Shown piece by piece: positions 44,254 through 55,727 of a stretch of 64,000 nt of DNA. This DNA comes from Aralia elata (Eukaryota > Streptophyta > Magnoliopsida > Apiales > Araliaceae): contig CM068385.1 in assembly GCA_034770075.1 (NCBI GenBank), forward strand, positions 47,452,721 to 47,516,720, written 5' to 3'. The first letter of the stretch is position 1. Every line of letters starts with the position of its first letter. The translations under genes and the position numbers were made by a program. The notes under the pieces were generated by a model, which was not told where the DNA came from, ran no database searches, and saw only the letters and a list, made by a program, of their open reading frames with translations.

Positions 44254-46290
44254 CTAATGCCCCCTTCCCTCTTTGGGGATATCATCATCTGTGAATGATA
44301 TTACATTGTTTTCTAACAGATGGCCGAAACCTTCTTTGCTAATCACCTTGGGAATGTGCGCCTCTTCCAGGACTTTGGCCAGAATTCTGCAGTGATCGTC
44401 GGATGATAATACCAAATCCATGATCGATGTCAGAGTCGATTCCTTGCTCAATACCTTGGCCCCCTTGCTTCTGGATGATTCATCTTCCTTAAGAATGCCA
44501 TAGCTTTATCCTCGGATATCTTTTCGTTCTTCTTCCCTTTGCTCTCAAGGACTCGTCCTGGAAGATATAAAGGATTCCCCTTTGATGTTACCGAAGCACA
44601 ACTGGCCGCCTCCTCTGATACTCCCAAGTAATTCCACGACACTGTTTTCAGACTGCTAATGGGGATTTGTGGTCTCGCTGCAATGGTGAGATGTTTCGGA
44701 GCCGTTAACCTGATAGGCCCCTCTGTGATACTCCTGCTCAAACCCGCCAACCTAATCGGTGTCCCTCGTATATTCTCCTGATCACTTGTCATGCCAATCA
44801 TCTCATCGATTCTCTTTATATAATTCAGCCTTGGTGGTCCTCCGACTTTGCTGGCTTCCACCACATTGACCCCTTCCCCATCATGCTTAGGCAGAGGATT
44901 GACTTTAACATTTGGTGACTCTGGCTGTTCCACCACGATCTCCCCGCTATTGATCATGTTCTGAATCTTGTGCTTCAGCGCCCAGCATCCCTGAGTATCA
45001 TGACTAGGGGAACCCGAATGGTATGCACACCTCTTACTCGGGTCAAATCTTCTCCCTTTCGGGTCAATTAGGGGTGCCAAATCGACTATCTTTCTCCGTG
45101 CTATTAATACTGCCAAAATCTATTCAAGAGGATCCCCAAGCGGGGTGAATACCCGATCTCTGGTGGTCTCAAATCTTCTTCATCTGTCCATCCTTTGATT
45201 ATCAAAATTAGGTTGTCAGGGTGGCACAATTCTCTGTACTTGCACCGGAGGGCTATTCTCCACCTTCCTAGATGATCCCTGCAGGATGAGGGAAACATTT
45301 TCCTCCTTTCTCTTTTGGGTCCTGCGGGAAGCACTGTCATAATTTCCATTCTGGATTTGCTCCGCAACTGTTTCTAGAGCTGTGAAGTCCCAGATCTTGC
45401 CAGACTTTAACCCCATGTCAACCATTTCTCCATGCTTTATCATTTTGGCAAAAGGCCTTCCAATCCCCGCTATCACTCGCTCATAATAGGGCGCCTCCTG
45501 AATGTCCACAAAGGTCATTACCATCTCTGCCTCGCTCATTGGGGGATTCACCTGTACAGCCATACCCCTCCACCGCTGTGCATAGTCCCTAAAAGATTCT
45601 TTTAGTTGCTTCTTGACCTTTGTCATCTGATATCTGTTAGGGGCCATCTGTGCCTGGAAGCTGTATTGTGTCAAGAAAGTATGGGCCAACTCCTCCCAGT
45701 TGTGGATCCGAGCATTGTCAAGGCGGGCATACCAAGTTCTCGCTTCTCCCGTTAGGCTCTTTTGGAATAACTGCATCCTCAGTCCTTCGTCCTCTGCATA
45801 AGACCCAAGTTCCCCAATGTATATCTTCAGGTGTGTATAAGGGTCTCCCTTCCCATTATATTTCTCAAATTCGAGGATCTTGAACTTCTCCGGATACCTG
45901 GTACCTGGAAAGACACACAGATCTGAATAATTCACCCTGCCCAGGGAACCTATGCCTTTCAGAGACTGGATAGTCTCCTCCATCTGCTTCATTTTCTTTC
46001 GAAGATCATCAGTGTCTCCCTCCTCTGGAATAGTGATTACTGTCCTATTAGGTGTAGGAATGGCTTTGGGGATGACTGGCTCACCCTTAGGCTGGGATTG
46101 ATCATCCTTAGGCGGATCCTTGTTTGGCGGATCTTGTCTTAGTAGGAACTGCTCTTTCAGTATCGTGGCCATTTCCAACATCTATTTTTTAAAATCATCG
46201 AATTCCTCCCGAGATATGGAACCAGGATTAGGAGGTGGAAGATCAGCCATTTCAGATGTAGAATCCTTGGCCTTCTTAGATCGCAAACGC
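44254..46290 (-). pseudogene. Tat-2 gag, broken
   Basis: Begins after an acceptor-like CCTGTAG with IAPQTR...MADLPPPNPGSISREEFDDFKK, then an in-frame stop (46182-46184) exactly where Tat-1 has a Gln codon. The gag domain (FEKYNGKGDPYTHLKIYIGEL, LTGEARTWYARL, WEELAHTFLTQYSFQ) is open at 46181-45216. Further stops near 45210-45120 precede CAYHSGSPSHDTQGCW, a zinc knuckle in which the usual Gly is Ser. A frame change near 44450 leads to ESTLTSIMDLVLSSDDHC and the end. About 85-90% similar to Tat-1 gag by eye. Confidence 0.85.
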
Positions 46291-47041
46291 GTTTGAGGAG
46301 CAATCCTACAGGGAAAAACGGTTTGAAGTTTTAGTCTTAGGAAATGAAAAATGTGGATGCATGCTAAGGCTGTAACTTTTGTGTTTTTGGGTTTTTTAAT
46401 CTTTCCCTGTAAAACAAAATGTTAGCAGTCCCTTATTGCAATAATAATGGTAGACACGAATTATTATGCATTCACAGCTATTCCCTGCAAAACATAGAGG
46501 TTAGTCCTTTCTTTTGACAAAAAGGGGAGGTATATATAAAAATATGAAAGGGGACTATGACATTTATGCGCGTAAACGTAAAAGGGCATGAAGAGACTTT
46601 CCCTGCATTGGATTAATCTAAGGCTGACCTACCCTAAGATTACTCTCGCGGCTTTTCGGCATGAAGGTCCCCAAATCTTCGCAATCTACTCGTCCGAATC
46701 CTTTTGATTGGAGCGGATCTGGATGGTGCATTTCCTGAGCTATCTCCGGGGAGCGGCCCCTTCGAGTCCAGTAATAAGCAACCGATAGGTTTGCCTCAGG
46801 AGGAGGTACACTCTCAACATACATTCACATTCATCGTCCTCACCGCATGCAAATGATGATTTTAAAGTAAAGCAATTCCATTCAATCACTCATTCATTGG
46901 ACAAAACACACATTCACACAACAAGTAAAACAGGTCAAAATATCGCACGTACATACATATTCATAAATTTTTAAAGGATAGGATAGCATCATGGTTTGAA
47001 CGCGGCTTAAGCCCTCTAATGTCCCCAGCAGAGTCGCCAGC
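46291..47041 (-). other. Tat-2 leader and primer site
   Basis: No gene. Primer site TGGCGACTCTGCTGGGGAC on the minus strand, 47039-47021. The remainder matches the Tat-1 leader, including GGCATGAAGGTCCCCAAATC (46659-46678) and GTAATAAGCAACCGATAGGT. Confidence 0.85.
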
Positions 47042-49269
47042 TATCGACGCCGGGAGAATCGCTTCTAGGCTAATTATTACCCTTTCCAATTTTAGCCTTT
47101 TTTATTAGATGATTTTTTGTAAAAGGTCGGCACAAATGTCGACGGAGTTTTGAAAGATCGTTTTGTATGATGAGCCAATTGACCAGAGTCGCCAGTTGGT
47201 ATATTCGAAATGGATGTACCAACTCATCCGAGTTTCGTTTTCGTAAATCGCTGGCTCATATGTGACTCTGAATTAATTGGTCTGCAAACCAAGATTCATA
47301 GAGTTCGGGGGCTTGCTTAAGCGAGGGGAAGGTGTTAGGCACCACCCGACTTCCGTGAAACACGGTTACCGCAATCTCGATGCTTTTCCTATCCTTTAAT
47401 TCTTAAAATGTGTATGCACGCGCGTGTGTGCCTATGTGAATGTTGTGGTGAGTTTGCATGAAGAAACTATTTAGTTTTTTTATGAAAAGTCGTGTTTTAA
47501 TTTGAGAGTGCTTTAGAATGTCTTTCGGTCTATACGAGAAATCTTTATTTTCATTATGAGAAAAAGTTTGATTTTAATTGTCAAAAGCCGTGAGATTTTC
47601 ATTAGGTGTCGTTTTGGCAAAACAAGAGTTTTTAAACCTTCGTCAAAATAGGAATCGGGACCTATACGTTGCTTTCATAAATAAAATGACGGGCAACTTC
47701 TAGGATCTCTTTAACCCTATGCACAACGGTTTAATAAAACATCATTTATTTTTATAAAATCATTTTTTGTGATGTTTGAAAACGATTTTTCTTTAACCTT
47801 CTTGTTTAAATAGGAATCAACATTCATTAGCACTTCCAATTTTAAGCCTTGTGGTGCTAATAACCTAATTTGATTGATTTTATAGAAATCTTCATCGTTT
47901 AGCTTTGAAATCAATTTTTTGTGTCGTAAATCAAATCAAACATTAAAATGCGTTGGGGGCTATTCATGGGCATGTGAGCCATCAAAATAACCCCAAACGC
48001 CCACAAGCACATATTTCACTATTACGGGGCCTTAAACCCGATTTTCGACTTGATATCGTTTTAAGGCCCGATAATTACAATTTACAATAAAGGGTACATC
48101 AACCTTATTACATCCACCCAAAAATGTCCATCATCGGATTTGGACCTTGGGGTCGCGCTCCTAGGCTCACATCCGAAATTTCTACACACCCACAAAATGG
48201 ATAATACACCAATGAACAACACCTAGTTGCCTAACGCGCCACAATATCCTAAAATAGCAATTTAAATACACTACGCCTAATACATTACCATATCGAACAA
48301 AAAATCACCAAATAGATATCATCGGGCCATTAGGAAGAATTTTGTTCCGTTGGAACCCTCACTAATAATCCTCAATCCTTGTATCCTCAATAATATACAA
48401 AAAAACTACATTTAATATAGCCCGAAATGACAAAAAGCCTAACAAATTAACATAACAAAATGCTATAAAAAGGGCTTTTCACCTTGCAAATGACACCACG
48501 ATGCGTATAAACTCGTATATTAATTAGAGTAGAAAGTGTATATGATACAATCCAACAAAAAGGGTCTAAATCCTCACTTTTTTTCTCTTTTTTCTCTCTT
48601 TTCTCGCTGCTGCTTGCTGTTGCCCTTTTCTCCTTTTTTCTTCTTTCAACCCCCTTTCAACTCCTTGTATCCAAAATAAAGAACTGCATTGATAAAGGCT
48701 GCTAGAGGCAGCCGCAGATTGATCCGCGACTGGGCCGCAGATTGATCTGCGGCTAGCCTCGATTCCCCCGCGCCGATCCTCGGTTTTCCCCACACCGCGA
48801 TCGAGTGCCGTGTCGTCAGACGTCCCATCATTGGCCGCAGATTGATCCACGGCTGGCTGGGCTGATTTTCTTAATTTTCGTACCGTACCTCAGTTCTCGT
48901 GTTGTACTATCAGTTTTCGCTAAAAGGCTTGTATTTTGCAGTTCGAGAACTGTTGGGAAACGTGCCATATCATTTAGGAATGCTCGTTTCGAATGGCTGC
49001 GACTTGACATAGGATTTGTATTTGGAGCTTAGTTTCCAGGGGCGCTGCCGCCCGACCCCCACTAGATCACCGGTGAGCAGGTAAGCATAGTGGCTATTAG
49101 TCGATTCCTGATATCCGCTCGTTGTCGTGTCGGCTTTGATCGTAAGTCGCTGTGGTGGCTTTGAGTGTTCGCATTTATGTCCACCTTTCGTTCTCGTAGG
49201 CTCGGTTAATTGACGATTTTGCCCTCCTGTCAAGGTCAGTATACGAAGTACAAAATTTGGGTGTCTACA
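47042..49269 (-). mobile_element. 5' LTR of Tat-2 (2228 bp)
   Basis: Minus-strand TGTAGACACCC at 49269 to GCGTCGATA at 47042 (terminal CA mutated to TA). Palindromic boxes GCCGCAGATTGATC(T/C)GCGGC start at 48711, 48734, 48834; a TATA-like GCCTTTATCAATG lies next to them on the minus strand near 48690. Small frames at 47717-49233 are not genes. Confidence 0.9.
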
Positions 49270-49446
49270 ACAGTTAAGTCAGAAATCTGTTGCTCAATAT
49301 ACTTGTGCTCACCTCATTTACCCTTTTTCGGTGCATGATTATTCCTGGTTTCGTATTGTTGTAAGTTAGCTGCCATATTTGCAATCAAGTTCTTTGCAGC
49401 ATCTGGGGTTTTATCAACTAGTGCTCCTCCACTCGCGGCATCGATC
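49270..49446 (-). pseudogene. Athila-C gag, middle fragment
   Basis: Minus-strand reading DAASGGALVDKTPDAAKNLI, then ANMAANLQQYETRNNHAPKKGK, a stop, and HKYIEQQISDLT up to the Tat-2 junction. The same block is IDAAAGGALMDKN in Athila-A. It is cut off from the rest of gag by the solo LTR on one side and by Tat-2 on the other. Confidence 0.85.
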
Positions 49447-51249
49447 TGAAAGTAGTATGCACCCAAGCCAATCATATTTGATATGATGTAGCATATACTT
49501 TGTAATCTTATTCGTTTGTTAGAGGCATTTTACTTTATCTACATCGTGTTATTATATTAAATGTGATAAACCCATAGCTTTGAGCAATGCTTTTAGAATC
49601 ATGATGGTGATCATGCTAATGAGATCTAAATTCTAGATAGCACACAAACTAAAATCGTTCCAAATCGATGGACTACTAAAAAGGGGATTAGTAAATCCGG
49701 ATAGATTAGTACATACGTTGCTTGCTCTTATGAAGAGGATGATTGATCTCATAATCATTTGTGTGGAGACACTAAAGCAAGTATGTAGGTGCTTATTAGA
49801 GAATAAGTTCACTGAACGTGGCTCGCTAAGGAATACCTAATGGAGTTTTACTCGCCTGTCAATAGGAATTCCTCTAGTGATAGTAGTACAACTGATCCTT
49901 GGACTTGAGATCATCATAGTATCTTGTGTATGATGAGTTATACTTTGACATGTCCCTTAAGACCTTTAGGGTATATCAAAGGGTATGATTGGGTATAATA
50001 AGTTATATATGGAGATAGGTGAATGATCAACAAAGAATCTACCATTTCTAGTAAAAGAAGAGAATGTCCAATGTGATTCGATAAATGACGACTCAGAAGT
50101 CTTTGGCCAAAGCAGAATGAAATTAGAAAAGAGTTTCTAATTTGCATTATCAAAGTTGTTCATTGGAGAATCGAAATGCATATAATTAAATAAAATAAGA
50201 CTTGACAGTAATTCCATGTCTTATATTTAATTGGGACATTGTATGGTAGAAGGATTGAATTGTACGGTAACTATGCACTGAAAAGGTTCTTTTGTGATTA
50301 ATGTTGAAATCTATATTATCTAGAAAGTCATTAATCGCTAAGGGGGTTTACCCTTATTGTAGAATAAATATTATTTATTTAAATAAATTAAATAGTTTAA
50401 TTTATTTATTTAAATAAGATTAGAATTGTTCTAATTGATTTATTCGTAACCGATTTAATATGGAGAACCTAAAAGGTCACACCGCAAAAGGAAAATATTT
50501 GTTTAAGAAGTAAATGGCATAATTGTAATAATAAGTTAAGTGTATTTAATTTAATCTATGGAGATAGAATAAATTAAATAGCTTAATATTTATTATTTAA
50601 TATTTTAGAAATATTAAATATAAATTAATAAGAGGAGTCTTATTATTATTATTACCATTACTATTATTTAATTCCTAATAGGGTTGGGAATTAATTAATA
50701 GAAGTACTCTCTCATGCATTCCTAATTGGATTAGGAGTATAATTAATTAAAGGAGTTTAATTAGAATATAAAACCTAATCCTAAATAGTTTAGGGAAGGG
50801 TTTTCCTACATCTATAAATAAGAGATGTCTTATCATAGATTAGGGTTACACACTTTTCCATAATAATTGGAGAGAGAGAGAGTACTTGCAATTTCTATAG
50901 AGATAGAAACTAGGGTTTTGCCAATACTCATCTTCTTGAACAACTATTATTCCTTGGTGGATCACTTCTAGAGGCCAAACACTTGGGTGGCTAACGTTGA
51001 TCAAAGGAAATAATTTAATCGGTGGAATTCAAGGAGAACGCGGAGGAATTAGAGGTGAACTTGTACCTGAGGAAGCTTTGATTCACGAAGGTATAATTCT
51101 ATATCTCTATTTCTTTCGTTTAATTGATAATTGATCACAAGGATGATCATGGCGATGGTTTGTATAAAAAATTTTAAAATCCGTTTTATTGCGCTTCCGC
51201 ACTATTTATGTAATTTGATTGCATGTTCGCGCTATATACAAACCTAACA
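49447..51249 (+). mobile_element. Solo LTR (1803 bp) in Athila-C gag, probably Ty1/copia-type
   Basis: TGAAAGTAGTATGC at the left end, CCTAACA at the right end, and a perfect target duplication CGATC at 49442-49446 and 51250-51254. No primer site, polypurine tract or coding region, hence a solo LTR left by recombination. TATAAATA at 50813-50820 and a leader-like stretch with GAGAGAGAGAGAG (50871-50883) set the + direction. Family assignment to copia is a guess from general LTR form. Confidence 0.88.
50813..50820 (+). promoter_or_regulatory. TATA box of the solo LTR
   Basis: TATAAATA, followed 25-40 bp downstream by a likely transcript start (TTAGGGTTACACAC) and an AG-rich leader. Confidence 0.55.
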
Positions 51250-51254
51250 CGATC

Positions 51255-52045
51255 ATACTCCTATCCATTGGCAACAATCCCTCATAAAAGTACTGGATCA
51301 GGTGTTGATCATCGATTTGATGTGGTGGACAGCTAGAGCACAGCTTCTTGAACCTTTCCCAATACTCGTAAAGAGTCTCTCCACTGAACTGTCAGATTCC
51401 ACATATCTCCTTCCTTATGTTGGCTACTCTTGAAGCAGGAAAGTACTTCTCCAAGAACAGCTTCTTTATGTCGTTCCATGACTGTATTGATCCGGAGGGA
51501 AGATAATACAACCAATCTTTTGCCAAATCTGCCTGTGAAAAGGGAAACGCTCTCAACTTGATTTGTTCCTCCATGATTCCTTGCGGCTTTAGGGTGGAAC
51601 ACACCACATGGAAATCCTTTAAATGCTTGTATGGATCTTCACCTGTAAGACCACGAAAGGTAGGCAAAAGGTGAATTAGTCCGGATTTCAGTTCAAAAGC
51701 AGCAGTTAAAGTAGAATACTCAATGCTTAAGGGTTGTTGATTGAGATTAGGAGTGGCTAATTCTTTCAACGTCCTATTGTTCTTTGGCACCGCCATCTCT
51801 TCTTCTTCTTCTGATTCGGTGCATGACTTATTTGACAGTAGTTCTAGTGCTATGTTAAGGCCTGGTGATGGAGCTTCGTTGAGATCTACAATTGTACGTC
51901 GAGATTGACGAGTCTCCTTCCTTAAAGTTTTCTCTATTTGTGGATCAAAATTCAGTTCAAGAGGGTGAGAGGATCGAGTCATAAACTGGAACAAAAGAAA
52001 ACAAAGAATAAATGAAAACAAAGAATAAATAAAAACAAATAACAC
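51255..52045 (-). pseudogene. Athila-C gag, N-terminal part
   Basis: Minus-strand start probably MTRSSHPLELNFDPQIEKTL at 51983, since the residues upstream are a hydrophobic leader frame over the primer-site spacer. Continues with an acidic stretch, FELKSGLIHLLPTFRGLTGEDPYKHLKDFHVVCSTL, RAFPFSQADLAKDWLYYLPSGSIQSWNDIKKLFLEKYFPASR, a stop at 51390 region (EICGI then stop), and HLIQYFYEGLLPMDRSMI up to the solo-LTR target site. This shows the block (LPSGSIQSWNDIKKLF) that Athila-A gag has lost. Confidence 0.87.
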
Positions 52046-52063
52046 TCCCCGACAACGGCGCCA
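52046..52063 (-). other. Primer binding site of Athila-C, tRNA-Asp type
   Basis: Minus-strand TGGCGCCGTTGTCGGGGA, one base different from Athila-A. Confidence 0.88.
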
Positions 52064-52075
52064 AAATTTTGGAGT

Positions 52076-53382
52076 TGTCGTTAATATTCCAAAATTAATA
52101 CCTTAATTCTACGCTACTAACACAAGAATTAGTATAGCAATAAGTAAGGGTCGATCCCACAGAGAGTGAATTGTTTTATATTAATCCTAATGTTTCTTAA
52201 TACAACTGAATATAAATTGGGGGATTTTGAATTGAATTAAACTAACTACTGTAACAAAAAATAATTAATAAGAATAACCAATGAATTAAAGACTTCAGTT
52301 CTTCAGTTCAGTATTGCCTTTTTACAATAATGAAGTAATCAAGTATAACAATATTTATCCTTCAATGAACCTAATAGTGTTAGATAACAATAAGCTCTGT
52401 TATCTGAAATTTCCTTTAGATTATCACTCAATGAAATAAGCTCTTCACAAGATTCTAACTATCATACAACCTAGAACAAGCTCTCTAGATTTAATATAAT
52501 AGCAGCATTAAGAACTAGGAAATTAGACTATTCCAAGCAATAATCACACAAGCTCAGATTATTTAACCTGTCTTCTGATAATCTTAGTAATACTCAAAAG
52601 TTTATCTATAATCATGTATTACTAATTACTACTCGTGATTAGGAACAATATCAATTACACGTAATATTATTCCTTAATCTAGCACATGATATTAGCTAAC
52701 CAATTCAATTCTGCAGAAATCAAATCAATTAAGCCAAATAGCATTTAACAATTAAATCAGATTATCAAGAATAAATTTCATATAATAAGGAATAAATAAA
52801 GTAAACTTGATCAAACTATTAATTATAAAAAAGGTTCAACATCCCTTAGAACTGAAATAAAGAATTTAGCTCGACATGCCTTCAATCTTGTAAAACTAGG
52901 GTTTGAATTCTAATCTGGATTACGATGTAGCTTAATATCTAACTAAAACATGTATTTATATTCCTAAGATAATATCCTAATACTGTAAGAAATAACAATC
53001 TAATTACAATTAGAACTCCTCAATATTCCCTGCCTGAAGCAAACTGATTCTTTTTTTTCCCGTTGAATTCGCCGGGGCGGATTCATTGCACTGGTGAATT
53101 AGACGGGGCGAATTAGGTAGATATAACTGGGCAGGGGCGACTTCAGAGCATGCTGGGGCGAACTAGGTAGAGGTGAATTCGTCGGGGCGGATTCGTTGCC
53201 CTTCACGAACTCGCCGGGGCGAGTTCCCAGTTTTCCAAAAACTGAATTTTTTTCCTTTTTCTTGCTTTAACTCCATTTATCCTTGAAATCAATAAACACC
53301 TTAATAAGCTCATATACACCATAAAACATGCAATAAACTAAACATAAAGGAATTTTAATAAATGAATATTATGCACTCATCA
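52076..53382 (-). mobile_element. 5' LTR of Athila-C (1307 bp)
   Basis: Minus-strand TGATGAGTGCATAATATTC at 53382 to TTAACGACA at 52076. The near-terminal block GTGGGATCGACCCTTACTTATTGC is typical of Athila. The box array lies 160-310 bp inside. No ORF. Confidence 0.85.
53065..53221 (-). promoter_or_regulatory. Six-box GCCGGGGCG array in Athila-C LTR
   Basis: GGGGCG cores (plus-strand) at 53074, 53105, 53134, 53155, 53184, 53216: spacings 31, 29, 21, 29, 32, mirror-symmetric. Full boxes such as GAATTCGCCGGGGCGGATTC (53065-53084) are near-perfect 20-bp palindromes. Confidence 0.5.
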
Positions 53383-55369
53383 TGGCACGTCTCCCAACTC
53401 TTCCTGGATTGAAAGTTACGAACGTTTCAGCGAACAAGACGAAAAGCAGACTGAGCAACCCAAAAATCGAGGCACGTGGGCCCCATATGGGACCAGCTAC
53501 AGTACACCTAAGGCCCACCATAGGTATACCTGCGGCCAAGCCCGGTGCCTATATAAGGCAATTTTTAGCAGATCTGTAGAGAGAGCAAATTTTGTGAAAA
53601 GAGAGCAATTTTTTTTGAAAAATAAGAGAATTTAGAGAGAAGTTAGAGAAATCTTAGGGAGAGAATTACTAGAATCAATCTAGATCCATTAAATCTCATC
53701 ATATTCATAACTAGATTGTTGTAGGATCTCTCAATTCAAAGCTTAAGGAGGCATTATTCTCTCACTCCAAGGTGAAAGTTTCAATCTTTTTATGTTTAGA
53801 GTATAGATTTGGCTTAGATCTAATATATATTGTATCTATCTTATGATTTGAATCCATTTGTATTGTAAAAATTCAATCTTTGAGATCTTCATAGTCAATT
53901 AAAGCTTAATTTTTGGTCTAGGGTGGCTAGAGGGGATTTTCCATGAATGCAATTTCTTCTTAGCCACCCGATGATGTCCCTTTGTAATTTATTACGTTTA
54001 TTTTGAGATTGGCTCTCTTATTTCAATTTGTTTTATTGAGAGTTGATTATTTTTATTATGGTTTATCTGGTACAATCCTAGATCCATATTTACTGACGAG
54101 GGGGTCCCACTTACCGTTAAGGGATTCTAACAAATTGAATCACTTGATAGTCAGTTTGGGATATATTGTCGATTAAATCCCGCCTATGTCATTAATGGAT
54201 CTATAAGAATCTAAATCTTTGGATTTCGTTCTCTTAGATCTTAGATCATTTTGGCTAGATCTTGATGATGCATAGTTGTCCCTCGATGTGTTAGTTTCGA
54301 TTGTTCGATTGTAAGATTAGGGTCCTCGGGAGCCCTTTTCTACGCCATCGTCGTCGATTGTATATCTTTATTTTATCTTGTTGGGATTTTAAGTATGTGA
54401 GGCTAGGAATGGAGTCATGGCCTTAAACCTTGTGTTTAACGCATCTTGACATAATTCTCACGATGGATGTTTTTTCTATTATAATGTTAAGATGCGATCT
54501 TGTTATATATATAATTTTGGGGCCTTAAAACGGTATCGAGGGTTCCATCCCACGAAAATTGAATTTAAGGCATCGTAATAGTGAAAATTGTGATTATGGG
54601 TGTTCGGGGTTATTGAGATGGTTTTCATGCTCACGAATGCCCCCGACCCTTTTTGATGTTTGATTTTTCCATTTATAATCAAAAATGATTTTTTAAATCA
54701 AAACGACAAAGATCTTCTAAAATCAATCGCTTCGGGTTAGTAAGACGACCTCAAAATAAAATAGAACGGAACAAAAAATCTCGATTCCTATTTGGCGAAG
54801 GGTTCGAAAACTGTATTTTCCAAAACGTCACCCCAAAAGGCTTTACTCAAAAAAATAAAAAGGAACCTTTTCCTTGAATCAAATCATTCGTGCATAGGCT
54901 CAAAGAGGTTTTAAGTTGCTTTCAAAATAATGCACTTCCCATGATTTCGACTCAAAGTTAGGTAGACTTTCTCCAAATCACGCACACACCTCACACTTAG
55001 GAAAACACCAAGATGCGGTAACCGTGTTTTTACGGAAGTCAGGGGGTGCCTAACACATTTTTCTTGCTTAAACAAGCTCCTGAACTCTATGAATCTCGGT
55101 TTCAAGACCAATTTTACGGAGTCACATTTAGGGTATCTATCTCGATTGTGAAAAATCTAAAAAATCCGGATGAGTTAGTACATCCATTTAAATATTTACC
55201 AACTAGCGACTCTGTCTAATTGGCCCTTCCTTAAAATCAACCTTTCAAAACCCCGTCGACATTATGTCGATTGTTTTCCTAAATATCACCCTTTAAGCGA
55301 AACAATAAATCGAAATCTTAAAAAGGGTAGAAACACCAATTAGGAAAAATTAGTCCCTTGGCGTCGACA
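53383..55369 (+). mobile_element. 5' LTR of Tat-X2, start missing
   Basis: Begins abruptly at TGGCACGTCTCCC, a place that lies inside U3 in Tat-1 (minus GTGGCACGCCTCCC near 30500), because Athila-C inserted there. Contains GC-rich repeats, TATATAAG at 53550, the same leader as X1, and ends GGCGTCGACA at 55369 with the primer site two bases later. Small frames at 53382-53579 and 54911-55111 are not genes. Confidence 0.85.
53550..53557 (+). promoter_or_regulatory. TATA box of Tat-X2 LTR
   Basis: TATATAAG, in the context GTGCCTATATAAGGC, 20-70 bp downstream of GC-rich repeats (GGCCCACCATAGGT, CTGCGGCCAAGCCC). Confidence 0.65.
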
Positions 55370-55371
55370 GC

Positions 55372-55390
55372 TGGCGACTCCGCTGGGGAC
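55372..55390 (+). other. Primer binding site of Tat-X2, tRNA-Arg type
   Basis: TGGCGACTCCGCTGGGGAC, two bases after the LTR end; the classical Tat/Ogre site. Confidence 0.9.
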
Positions 55391-55722
55391 ATTAAAGGGC
55401 TTAAGCTACGTATAATCTTGTTACATTCCTTTCTTATCTATATATAGTGTGAATGGTTTGAATGAACATTGCGCTGAATGTCATGCATGCTTTATTTTAG
55501 TGCTTCGCACAATGTCATCATATGCATGCGGTAAGGCACGATGAATGTATGCGAATGTATGTTGTGTGATTCCTCCTCCAGGAGGCGAACCCGTCGATTG
55601 TTGATTACTGGACTCAAGGGGGCATTCCCTCGTGAGGCTCAGGAAAGGCACCACTCAGATCCACTTCAATTAAAGATTGGATTCATTCCCATCCAGTAAG
55701 TTACGAAGATCTATAGACCTTC
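55391..55722 (+). other. Tat-X2 leader, first part
   Basis: No gene. Matches the leaders of Tat-1 and Tat-2 (GGCGAACCCGTCG..TTACTGGACTCAAGGGG region, GACCTTCATGCC) and is interrupted at 55723-55727 by the solo LTR L3; it resumes at 58509 (GAAAAACCCGCGAGTAACC). Confidence 0.75.
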
Positions 55723-55727
55723 ATGCC

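Larger units (their letters stand above)
34297..49269 (-). mobile_element. Tat-2, nearly full-length Tat/Ogre-like retrotransposon
   Basis: 14.97 kb on the minus strand: 5' LTR 49269-47042, tRNA-Arg-type primer site, gag, protease, probable intron, RT/RNase H, second RNase H, integrase, an ORF in the opposite direction, a minisatellite, and a 3' LTR cut short (36067-34297). The second, archaeal-type RNase H and the antisense ORF place it in the Tat group (TatII/Ogre side). It interrupts the gag of Athila-C. All genes carry breaks. Confidence 0.9.
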
